From Ruminococcaceae bacterium FB2012 (GTDB taxonomy: Bacteria > Bacillota > Clostridia > Oscillospirales > Ruminococcaceae): a stretch of 21,508 nt of DNA. The stretch spans positions 1 to 21,508 of the forward strand of contig FMXS01000030.1 of assembly GCA_900104495.1 (NCBI GenBank). Reading direction: 5' to 3'. Within the stretch, counting starts at the first letter, position 1. Each line of letters begins with the position of its first letter. Of this stretch, positions 14,806-21,508 are shown piece by piece. A model generated the notes under the pieces. It was not told where the DNA came from, did not search any database, and worked only from the letters and a program-made list of their open reading frames with translations. Both the position numbers and the translations under genes were made by a program.

Positions 14806-17331
14806 ATGAAAACAAAGATAGGACACAGGCTCCTGAGCTTTATTCTTGCGGGAGCAATGGCCTTCGGTGCGGCGGCAGCTGTGGCTGCCGAAAAGCCCTC
14901 TGTGACGGCCTTTGCAGCTGACTATAATCCTGCGGTAAAAACAGTCTGGAAAACCGGCCTGGCAGCATTCAGTCAGGTATTCCCCATAGCGAAGGTGCTT
15001 GACCCGCTGTTAGAGCCCTTGTTCAATTCGACACCCGCAAAGCTTGAAGAGATAAATAAGAGCATCAAAGAGCTGCGGCAGGAAATGAACGAGCGTCTTG
15101 ATTCTCTCGAAAAGAGTGTTGACAAGAGCACAAAGATCGTTCTCAACAAGATCAAGAATCAGACCTATCTGAACGGCCTGGGCACCGAGCTTGACAATCT
15201 GCACCGCTCTGTTCGGGAAATCGCCGATCAGATCGAATCCAAGAACAAAGACTCGTCAAAAACTCCCGAGCAGAGAGCTTTGGCTATCGCAAGCCTTATC
15301 GGCAAGAGCAACACATGGAGCGATACCTCCAAGCCGATATTAACGATCCAGAAGATAGCCGATACTCTTGCGGGAGATACCTTTACCGATTTTGACGGGC
15401 GCGACTTTTATCAGGTGATGTTCGATTACGCCGCAGGAGATGTAATGTTCAGCGGCGAGGCCTATGATGCCGCCAAGCCTTATGTTGACCGTGTGATGCT
15501 TGAATACTTCTATGCCTACACGGTTCTCAAGCAGTGCCTGGAAGCCGCCAAGACGGTCTCGCTTTTCACAGATGAGCAGGTGGCCGCCTTCAATGAAGTT
15601 GATAAGTTTGAATACCTCAATACCGTTTCCGATACCGTCACCATAGACGACGAGCTGGAAAAGATTGCCGATCAGATATTCGATGCCTCCAGCAAGAAGA
15701 GCGTTGTCAGCCATTACACCGCGTTCAAGTACAACGCACAGCATGACAGGAACGTGTTCGTAAACAAGGGTACGGAATGCATACCGGTAGCAGAAAAAGT
15801 GCGTCAGATCAGGCCGTCCTACAAGCCGGAGCGCGGATCCGGATCAGACTTTGCCGATTCCGTATACAACAAGGGCAAAAACGATATCAGCTCAAGTATT
15901 GCCAAGAATGCCGTAAGCAGCAGCAGTATGAAGGCCTTATACGATTATTACCGTTCACGTTACCCCGGGATAACGTTCATTGATTATCTTAAAAAGACGG
16001 ACATCGACGCTTCGGCTTTTGTTGCCGATCACACTTCCTTCTTCCCCGTTTCCAACAAGATCTCCGATGTACGCACTGCCGGTTCCTACAGAAACGATTA
16101 CTACGCAGGCTTCACGGGCATCGACCCGAGGACTGCAAAAACGGAAGAGAAAACTGTCAATTGGTATCACAGAAGTATGCGCGGCATGACGAACCAGGTC
16201 TTCTTCGAGGTGTATAACAACAGTATGCTGGTCTTTGACAAGGCCGAGCGCACTCTTGCTGATGATACGGCGGAGAAGATACTTAGAAAAATACCGGGAG
16301 CCGATCTGTCAGTGGTCATTCAGGAGCCTTACGGCCCCGTGGGATTTCCCGTTGTATTCTATGTGGGAGAGGCCGAGAGATCCGTGGAATCTCACTGGGA
16401 GGTTGAATTCTTATCCGCCTCATACCCTGTGAAATGCAAGGGATATGTCTGGGAGGCACAGGAGCTCCCGGAGGACGGTATCACGATCACCGAAAAAGGA
16501 ATGGTGTCCTTCACAAAGTCGGGCTGGTTCCATGTGAGAGTCAAAGCCACAAACATTCTGGATGAATATGTATATTCAAACTGGATAACACTTAGGGCGT
16601 ATGAAACAGGCGGGGATTCCGAGCCTTCGGAAATCTCAGAAACGACACCGTATACGGAGGCCGACGAGAACACCCGCTTTATTATCAATTACAGCTATAA
16701 CGGTCTTGTGGGTGCTGAGCCCGACCGTATAGAGCGCCCGAGAGAAGCCTATCCTCCCGATAACGGCTGGGAAGAAAGCTCGGAGAACTATCCCTCGCAC
16801 AAGCGGCTTATGGTATGCGCTTACGACGGCACAGGCAAGGAGATCAACGTCAGGTACACCTGGGAGGCCCGCGAGGACAAGGGCATCACTCTCACCCGGG
16901 ACGGTCTTGTTTCATTCACAGAACCCAGCAGCTATCAGGTGCGCGTCCGCAGCGGCGAAGCTGTTTCCGACTGGTTCTGGGTAAATGCCGATACCGAATC
17001 CGAGGAATACGCCACCCTCAGCCTGCTTGACGACGACGACAGAGTGATAAAAAACATCACGCTCCACTGGGGCGAGGAGATCACACCTCCCGCCGACCCC
17101 GTCAAGGACGGCTATACCTTCGCCGGCTGGTCTCAGCCTATCCCCGAAAGAATGCCCGCAGACGATATTGAGATCTACGCCACCTGGACAAAGAACGCCG
17201 AGCCTCCGGCGGAAACCGCCCCCACGGAAAAGGACGGCAACCCCAATACAGGCGCAGCCGCAGGTCTCGGAGCTGCTGCACTCGCGGCAGCCGCAGTCAT
17301 CATTGTGATGAACAGGAGAAAGAGCAGGTAA
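14806..17331 (+). CDS. secreted, sortase-anchored multidomain surface protein
   Basis: The protein has 841 residues. A basic start and a hydrophobic Ala-rich core form a signal peptide, with likely cleavage near residues 27-39. Residues about 40-150 are strongly helical: a hydrophobic stretch (FPIAKVLDPLLEPLF), then a heptad-like KLEEINKSIKELRQEMNERL segment. A large helical middle region of no recognised family follows. Two related beta modules, each with WEA-x-E...GIT-T...G-VSFT...VRV, lie around residues 530-605 and 670-735. Residues about 735-797 match a Listeria-Bacteroides (Flg_new) repeat (GYTFAGW). The C-terminus is an NPNTG sorting signal with a hydrophobic helix and an RRKSR tail, so it should be attached to the cell wall by a sortase, which is not encoded here. 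AAAGGAGG lies 8 bases before the ATG. The helical N-terminus vaguely recalls alpha-helical pore-forming proteins, but that is weak. The binding target is unknown. Confidence 0.85.
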   Translation: MKTKIGHRLLSFILAGAMAFGAAAAVAAEKPSVTAFAADYNPAVKTVWKTGLAAFSQVFPIAKVLDPLLEPLFNSTPAKLEEINKSIKELRQEMNERLDSLEKSVDKSTKIVLNKIKNQTYLNGLGTELDNLHRSVREIADQIESKNKDSSKTPEQRALAIASLIGKSNTWSDTSKPILTIQKIADTLAGDTFTDFDGRDFYQVMFDYAAGDVMFSGEAYDAAKPYVDRVMLEYFYAYTVLKQCLEAAKTVSLFTDEQVAAFNEVDKFEYLNTVSDTVTIDDELEKIADQIFDASSKKSVVSHYTAFKYNAQHDRNVFVNKGTECIPVAEKVRQIRPSYKPERGSGSDFADSVYNKGKNDISSSIAKNAVSSSSMKALYDYYRSRYPGITFIDYLKKTDIDASAFVADHTSFFPVSNKISDVRTAGSYRNDYYAGFTGIDPRTAKTEEKTVNWYHRSMRGMTNQVFFEVYNNSMLVFDKAERTLADDTAEKILRKIPGADLSVVIQEPYGPVGFPVVFYVGEAERSVESHWEVEFLSASYPVKCKGYVWEAQELPEDGITITEKGMVSFTKSGWFHVRVKATNILDEYVYSNWITLRAYETGGDSEPSEISETTPYTEADENTRFIINYSYNGLVGAEPDRIERPREAYPPDNGWEESSENYPSHKRLMVCAYDGTGKEINVRYTWEAREDKGITLTRDGLVSFTEPSSYQVRVRSGEAVSDWFWVNADTESEEYATLSLLDDDDRVIKNITLHWGEEITPPADPVKDGYTFAGWSQPIPERMPADDIEIYATWTKNAEPPAETAPTEKDGNPNTGAAAGLGAAALAAAAVIIVMNRRKSR

Positions 17332-17332
17332 C
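17284..17332 (+). repeat. 49-base identical repeat, copy 1 (sorting-signal tail)
   Basis: This stretch encodes the last hydrophobic residues, the RRKSR tail and the stop codon of the first surface gene. It is identical base for base to 20115-20163 at the end of the second. Just upstream the two genes diverge at many synonymous and non-synonymous sites. Confidence 0.9.
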
Positions 17333-17366
17333 ACAAAGTATCAGTATATTTTTGGAGGAAAAGATT

Positions 17367-20162
17367 ATTAGAAAACACCGTACATGGAAACGTACAGCAG
17401 CCCTCGTTACGGCAATGGCGCTGACGGTCGGAGCTGCATCCGCATTTCCTGCATCCGCAAAGGAGGACACCCTTCACACCGCTGATCAGATACCGGCTTA
17501 CCTCAGCGGCTTATCAGACCGTCTTATTGATCAATTTATGGAAACGGCATCGTATAGCTCGCCGCTGAGCACATACACTGTGGACAATCCCGAAAACCTG
17601 CCGACAGCACCCACACCCGAAAAATTCGATTTACGTGATGTTGACGGCAAAAACTACGTTACATCAGTAAAGCTGCAGAATCCCTACGGAACCTGCTGGG
17701 CATTTGCAGCCATCGCAGCAGCAGAAACATCCGTAGCCGCAAGTCTGCTCGACGTTGATATGAATACCGCCACAGATGCCGCAAAGGATATGGTGGATTT
17801 CTCAGAGCGTCATCTTGCATGGTTTGTTTGTCATCCGCTGATTGAGAATTCATCGCTTTACACATCACAGGCAGGCGAAGGTATGATCAACAGAGGCGCT
17901 GAAAACTATTTAAAGGAAACTGAATCTCCTTCACAGAAAGACTATAACGATCTTTACTTCAATTCCGGCGGATTAGTACCCTTTGCGACCTCTGTTTTCA
18001 GCTCCTATCAGGGACCTGTAAACGAAAGCGTTGCACCCTATGTCAGTGACGAGGGAATATATAACGGCGGTGCAATACTGGTATACTTAGATTCAAAACC
18101 ATTACCGGATATGTCATATGAAGAGAAGCAGAAATACATTGCAAGCTTATTAGGAAAAATGAAACCTGTTTCCGCATCTTCCGATGAAGATCTGATAAGA
18201 GTTCTCGGTGAAAACGATGCACTCAACAAAAACGGCGAACCGAGAATATGGCCCTTTGAGTCTACCAATGACGATTCATGGTGGGAAGGTACCGGCTGGT
18301 ATGTTTTGAGCATAATCCCCAAAGAGCCAAGCTCTTCCGGAACATGGTCTGTTGACGAATCAAAGCGTTTCCAGTCAGCATATGAGCTTGAGCAGTCCAA
18401 TATCCTCCCCTCACCTTGCGGCATAGCAGAAGACGGCAGCTATAAGTTCAACGAGGCAGGAGTGAATGCCATAAAGCAGGAGCTCGTTAACAAAAGAGCT
18501 GTAAGCGTTGGATTCCATGCCGATCAGTCCATGCCAGGTCAGGTCACCGAAGATGGCGGTTATATGAGTTTCGTTGACGAAAACGGCAACTTCACTGATG
18601 ACAAATCCTCTGCTCGCTACTGGTGCCAGTATACATATGATAAGAATTATGATCCTTCCGACAGCCAGAGCATTAACAGATCTATTTCATCAAATCACGC
18701 TGTTACGATCATTGGTTATGATGATAATTTCCCGAAGGAATATTTCAACGATCCGAATGGTACTATAGGCGGCAACGGTGCATTTATCGTCAAGAACAGC
18801 TGGGGTGATTCCTCATCAGGTACAGACTGGGGCAGCGACGGAACAGGCTATTTCTACCTTTCCTACTATGATCAGAGTATTTGCGATCCGGAGAGCTTCT
18901 CTTTCAGCCTTCGCGGTGGCTTTGATAATGAAAAGCTCAGTGTCAACACCAACCAGATGTATGATCTGATGCCGTCTTACTACTATGGAGAGATTACATT
19001 TGATCAGGAGACATCTATGACTAATGTTTTCGTTGCAGAAAAGGATATGCTTATTGATCATGTCGGCTATACTGCGATCACCTGCAATGAAGAGGTAACG
19101 TATGATATCTACCTCCTTGACGATGATCAGGAAACTCCCGAAGGCTGTAAATCTGTAAGTCATCTTGAGACTACTTATCAGTACGGCGGCTTCCAGAGAA
19201 CTGAGCTTACAACTCCGGTCGCAGTCAAGGCTGGACAAAAGTATGCTGTAAAGGTAACAGCCAAGCGTGAGGACGGTAATTACGGTGTTGCTCTGAAAGC
19301 AGTACATAATGAAGATGGACTCTTATATTTTGCAGGATTGTTCCAAGAAAAAATAACCCGCCTTGAAAATGAACTGGAAGCACTCAAGGCTTCTCCGGAT
19401 GCAGATCAGGATAAGATCGAGAAGCTGAAGGATGAGATCCTGGATAAACGAAAAGACATAGAAGCTATCCAAAATTTTATATACGGAAATGCAGTTGTAA
19501 ACAAGGGTGAAAGTCTTCTCTGTGTCGGTGATTCATGGACAGACTGGGCTGATATCCTGGAAGATGCGGATAAAACAGAATTTGCAAAATACTATGAATT
19601 CGACAATTTCGGTATCAAGGCATTCGGTGAAAGCGAACTTGTAAATCTTGTCAACGAAGTGGCAGAGCCGAAGGAAAGCTATCGGGCAGGCGACAAGGTC
19701 AGCTGCACGGTGACGGTAAAGAACAACCTTGCAGAGGATCTCGACGGTATTGTTGTATATCTCGACGGTGAAATGCTTGAAGCTCTTGACACGATGAAGC
19801 CGGGCGAGACAAAGGTTGTCAGCTACATTCACGAAGTGACCGAAGATGAGATCGGCAGCGGCGGATTCAGGACAGAGGCAAGCGCTGTTCTCGTAGCTGA
19901 AAATATGCGTATCCCTCTGAATCTTATGGAAGAATTCAGCAAGCCCGTTCTGGAGGTTTCAACACGGACTCCGGATAATACCTCCGATGAAGACACAAGC
20001 GGCACAGAGTCCGAACCGGACAGTGAGCCCGACACCGAGCCTGAAAGCAAGCCCTCCGGCAAGGACAGCAACCCCGGCACCGGTGCGGCTGTAGGTCTCG
20101 GCATGGCAGTTCTTGCGGCAGCCGCAGTCATCATTGTGATGAACAGGAGAAAGAGCAGGTAA
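17367..20162 (+). CDS. sortase-anchored papain-family (C1) peptidase with lectin-like domain
   Basis: The protein has 931 residues when started at the ATT codon 17367, eight bases after GGAGG (17354-17358). No ATG fits, and a TTG at 17352 would lie inside the ribosome-binding site. A signal peptide (KRTAALVTAMALTVGAASAF) is followed by a C1 peptidase with Gln104 and Cys110 (LQNPYGTCWAFAA), His444 (SSNHAVTIIGY) and Asn477 (IVKNSWG), a full set of catalytic residues. The Cys-His spacing is far longer than in papain. After it comes a lectin-like beta domain ending in NKGESLLCVGDSWTDW. This domain is interrupted by a charged coiled coil (residues about 659-707). A CARDB/Ig-like domain (about 765-865), an acidic Glu/Ser/Pro stalk and an NPGTG sorting signal complete it. 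It should degrade proteins at the cell surface. It lies 35 bases after the first surface gene and probably shares its transcript. Confidence 0.88.
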   Translation: MRKHRTWKRTAALVTAMALTVGAASAFPASAKEDTLHTADQIPAYLSGLSDRLIDQFMETASYSSPLSTYTVDNPENLPTAPTPEKFDLRDVDGKNYVTSVKLQNPYGTCWAFAAIAAAETSVAASLLDVDMNTATDAAKDMVDFSERHLAWFVCHPLIENSSLYTSQAGEGMINRGAENYLKETESPSQKDYNDLYFNSGGLVPFATSVFSSYQGPVNESVAPYVSDEGIYNGGAILVYLDSKPLPDMSYEEKQKYIASLLGKMKPVSASSDEDLIRVLGENDALNKNGEPRIWPFESTNDDSWWEGTGWYVLSIIPKEPSSSGTWSVDESKRFQSAYELEQSNILPSPCGIAEDGSYKFNEAGVNAIKQELVNKRAVSVGFHADQSMPGQVTEDGGYMSFVDENGNFTDDKSSARYWCQYTYDKNYDPSDSQSINRSISSNHAVTIIGYDDNFPKEYFNDPNGTIGGNGAFIVKNSWGDSSSGTDWGSDGTGYFYLSYYDQSICDPESFSFSLRGGFDNEKLSVNTNQMYDLMPSYYYGEITFDQETSMTNVFVAEKDMLIDHVGYTAITCNEEVTYDIYLLDDDQETPEGCKSVSHLETTYQYGGFQRTELTTPVAVKAGQKYAVKVTAKREDGNYGVALKAVHNEDGLLYFAGLFQEKITRLENELEALKASPDADQDKIEKLKDEILDKRKDIEAIQNFIYGNAVVNKGESLLCVGDSWTDWADILEDADKTEFAKYYEFDNFGIKAFGESELVNLVNEVAEPKESYRAGDKVSCTVTVKNNLAEDLDGIVVYLDGEMLEALDTMKPGETKVVSYIHEVTEDEIGSGGFRTEASAVLVAENMRIPLNLMEEFSKPVLEVSTRTPDNTSDEDTSGTESEPDSEPDTEPESKPSGKDSNPGTGAAVGLGMAVLAAAAVIIVMNRRKSR

Positions 20163-20163
20163 C
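20115..20163 (+). repeat. 49-base identical repeat, copy 2 (sorting-signal tail)
   Basis: This is identical to 17284-17332 and includes the stop codon of the peptidase gene plus one base. Confidence 0.9.
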
Positions 20164-20183
20164 GCATAAACATTCAGTCATTG

Positions 20184-20203
20184 TTCCGCCGCTCACGGCG
20201 GAA
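20184..20203 (+). terminator. hairpin between the surface operon and the VOC genes
   Basis: TTCCGCCG pairs perfectly with CGGCGGAA around a CTCA loop. It is followed by TGAAATAATC rather than a T-run, so it may be a weak terminator, a processing site or an RNA-stability stem. It lies 21 bases past the peptidase stop. Confidence 0.5.
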
Positions 20204-20230
20204 TGAAATAATCTATTTGGAGGACCTTTT

Positions 20231-20602
20231 ATGAAGATCACAGGATTCAGGCCGCTTATCGTTACCAAGGAGTCGGCATCTGTTATCGAGCTGATGGAGG
20301 CGCTGGGCTTTGAGCGCAGGCATCAGAAGAACAATATCAACGACGATGATATCACCGCTGTTGCCATGAAGGATGAAAACGGCTTTCGCGTAAATGTCGC
20401 TCAGACAGATAATATGCCGCAGGATCTGACGGCTATCGCTATGAATGTTGACAATTTTGAGGAGGCATATGAGTTCCTCACAGCTCACGGCTTCAAGAAC
20501 ACTCAGGGCGACAGGATCACTGACACAGGTTCGTCAAAGGCTACGCTTATGATATCGCCTTCGGGCTACGGCATCAGCCTTTCTCAGCATATCAAAAAAT
20601 AA
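20231..20602 (+). CDS. VOC-fold (glyoxalase/bleomycin-resistance superfamily) protein 1
   Basis: The protein has 123 residues arranged as two beta-alpha-beta-beta-beta halves. The first half begins MKITGFRPLIVTKE, with helix ELMEALGFERRH. The second begins with the LTAIAMNV strand and the DNFEEAYEFLTAHGF helix, ending in MISPSGYGISLSQHIKK. Classical metal-binding His and Glu positions are not evident, so it is more likely a binding or non-metal member than a true glyoxalase I. GGAGG lies 8 bases before the ATG. It is the first of three tandem paralogues. The substrate is unknown. Confidence 0.8.
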   Translation: MKITGFRPLIVTKESASVIELMEALGFERRHQKNNINDDDITAVAMKDENGFRVNVAQTDNMPQDLTAIAMNVDNFEEAYEFLTAHGFKNTQGDRITDTGSSKATLMISPSGYGISLSQHIKK

Positions 20603-20617
20603 ACGGAGGTACAAAAA

Positions 20618-20992
20618 ATGAAGATCACAAGCTTTAACCCGCTGATACTTACAAAGGATGCAGCCGCCGCAAGAGCGCTGTTCGAGGAACTGGGCTTTGA
20701 AAAGCGCCATGAGATCACCATTACCAGCAACGGCAAGGATATCACCACTGTCCGCATGAAGAACGAGGGCGGCTTCTACGTTGACATCTCGCAGGTGGAC
20801 GGTATTCCGCAGGATATGACGCTTATCCGCATGAACGTTTCCGATTTTGCGGAGGCTTATGAATTCCTGAAATCCAAGGGCTTCACCAACCCCAGGGGCG
20901 ATGCTACCGTTGACACAAAGACCAACAAGTCCTGCATGATGCGTTCGCCTTCGGGCTTTGCCTTTGATCTCTGCCAGCATATCAAGGAATAA
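20618..20992 (+). CDS. VOC-fold protein 2
   Basis: The protein has 124 residues with the same layout as its neighbours: MKITSFNPLILTKD start, ELGFEKRH helix end, IRMNVSDFAEAYEFL second-half start and SPSGFAFDLCQHIKE end. It begins 15 bases after the first copy stops, with GGAGG before its ATG, so the three are co-transcribed. The metal-ligand positions again look non-canonical. It resembles copy 1 and copy 3 about equally by eye. It may form heterodimers with them, since VOC proteins usually work as dimers, but this is inference. Confidence 0.8.
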   Translation: MKITSFNPLILTKDAAAARALFEELGFEKRHEITITSNGKDITTVRMKNEGGFYVDISQVDGIPQDMTLIRMNVSDFAEAYEFLKSKGFTNPRGDATVDTKTNKSCMMRSPSGFAFDLCQHIKE

Positions 20993-21010
20993 TAGAAGGA
21001 GAAGTGCAGC

Positions 21011-21391
21011 ATGAAGATAACGACATTCAATCCGCAGATCATTACCAAAGACGCCGAGCCGCTCGTAAAGCTGTTTGAGGAACTGGGCTTTGAAAAAAAG
21101 CACAGCCCCAAGGGCATCGGAGAAATGAATGTTGAGGGTATCCGCATGAAGGACGGGAACGGCTTTGCTCTTGACATTTCCGTGCCGGACGTGGATCTTC
21201 CGCAGGACATCGCCTCTATCCGCATGAACGTGGATAACTTTGAAGAAGCCTACGATCTGCTGGTTTCCCGCGGCTTCAGGAATTTCTACGGCGACCGTAT
21301 CGTAGAGAGAGACAGCTCAAAGTCCGCGCTGATGATAGCTCCCTCGGGCTTCTCGATCAATCTTGTTCAGCATATCAAGGATAACGCCTGA
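21011..21391 (+). CDS. VOC-fold protein 3
   Basis: The protein has 126 residues with the start MKITTFNPQIITKD, the ELGFEKKH helix, the IRMNVDNFEEAYDLL second half and the SPSGFSINLVQHIKD-like ending (here APSGF). It begins 18 bases after copy 2, preceded by AAGGAG. As in the other copies, no obvious metal-binding triad is visible. The family includes glyoxalases, dioxygenases and drug-binding proteins. No drug or pathway is indicated by its neighbours. Confidence 0.8.
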   Translation: MKITTFNPQIITKDAEPLVKLFEELGFEKKHSPKGIGEMNVEGIRMKDGNGFALDISVPDVDLPQDIASIRMNVDNFEEAYDLLVSRGFRNFYGDRIVERDSSKSALMIAPSGFSINLVQHIKDNA

Positions 21392-21418
21392 GCGAGTTCT
21401 CGGGCGACAGGTCAGGCT

Positions 21419-21443
21419 GCCCGCTGCCCTTTCGGCACCGGGC
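21419..21443 (+). terminator. GC-rich hairpin after the VOC genes
   Basis: GCCCG (21419-21423) pairs with CGGGC (21439-21443), and an inner GCC pairs with GGC around CTTTC. A short CGCTTTG follows, without a real T-run. It lies between the third VOC stop and the next start, so it may be a weak terminator. Confidence 0.5.
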
Positions 21444-21471
21444 GCTTTGACGTAAGGGAGGAAAAGCATTT

Positions 21472-21508
21472 ATGAACCTGCTTGAGGAAGCTATAATCTA
21501 TTCGACGG
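21472..21508 (+). CDS. start of a gene cut by the window edge, possibly HD/RelA-SpoT-like
   Basis: GGAGG precedes this ATG by about 10 bases. Only twelve residues are visible (MNLLEEAIIYST). This start resembles small HD-domain proteins related to RelA/SpoT hydrolases, which often begin MNLL-EAI-A/ST. The piece is too short to be sure. Confidence 0.5.
   Translation, partial: MNLLEEAIIYST

Noticed and set aside
1..21508. CRISPR array, tRNA, rRNA, transposase or integrase
   Set aside because: I saw no regularly spaced repeats, no cloverleaf or rRNA signatures, and no DDE or recombinase motifs; this is by eye only.

Overview
The window looks like chromosome from a gut or rumen Gram-positive anaerobe of the Ruminococcus / Oscillospiraceae type. 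The supporting signs are strong AGGAGG ribosome-binding sites, TTGACA/TATAAT promoters, surface proteins ending in an NPxTG sortase signal, a lectin-like C1 peptidase, and a reductase-terminated two-module NRPS of the kind known from gut Clostridia. The genus is inferred from gene style; no rRNA or other marker is present.

Layout. Positions 1-2000 are a worn accessory edge: a 30-residue hydrophobic peptide, two near-identical promoter units, a SUKH-like gene, a YolD-like gene, and a scar where an internal piece of a response regulator is joined to the last 27 codons of a Y-family DNA polymerase. Positions 2013-11595 (minus strand) form a two-gene biosynthetic operon: a 2608-residue NRPS (C-A-T-C-A-T-R) overlapping by 8 bases a MATE exporter with a C-terminal ATPase-like domain. 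It has a near-consensus promoter at 11675-11703. The expected product is a dipeptide-type aldehyde, possibly cyclising to a pyrazinone, exported by the MATE protein. Two oddities bear on the product: the first A domain has Ile where the amino-group-binding Asp should be, and a half condensation domain lies between C1 and A1.

Positions about 11600-14600 are a visibly AT-rich island, probably acquired, with a plus-strand cassette: a CxC/CxxC protein, a regulator combining an XRE helix-turn-helix, a sigma region 4-like segment and an RNA polymerase alpha-CTD, and a small ribbon-helix-helix-like protein. This trio is the best candidate in the window for an undescribed system. Positions 14605-20163 hold a surface operon behind a consensus promoter and a leader with two terminator-like hairpins: a secreted multidomain protein and a papain-family peptidase whose apparent start codon is AUU. 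Both are sortase-anchored and share an identical 49-base 3' end. Positions 20231-21391 are three tandem VOC-fold paralogues, followed by the start of another gene cut by the window edge.

The NRPS/MATE pair makes and exports one product. The AT-rich trio looks regulatory. The surface pair probably acts outside the cell on protein or host material. Peptide aldehydes of this NRPS class are known inhibitors of papain-family proteases and such a protease is encoded nearby, but a functional link is only a hypothesis.
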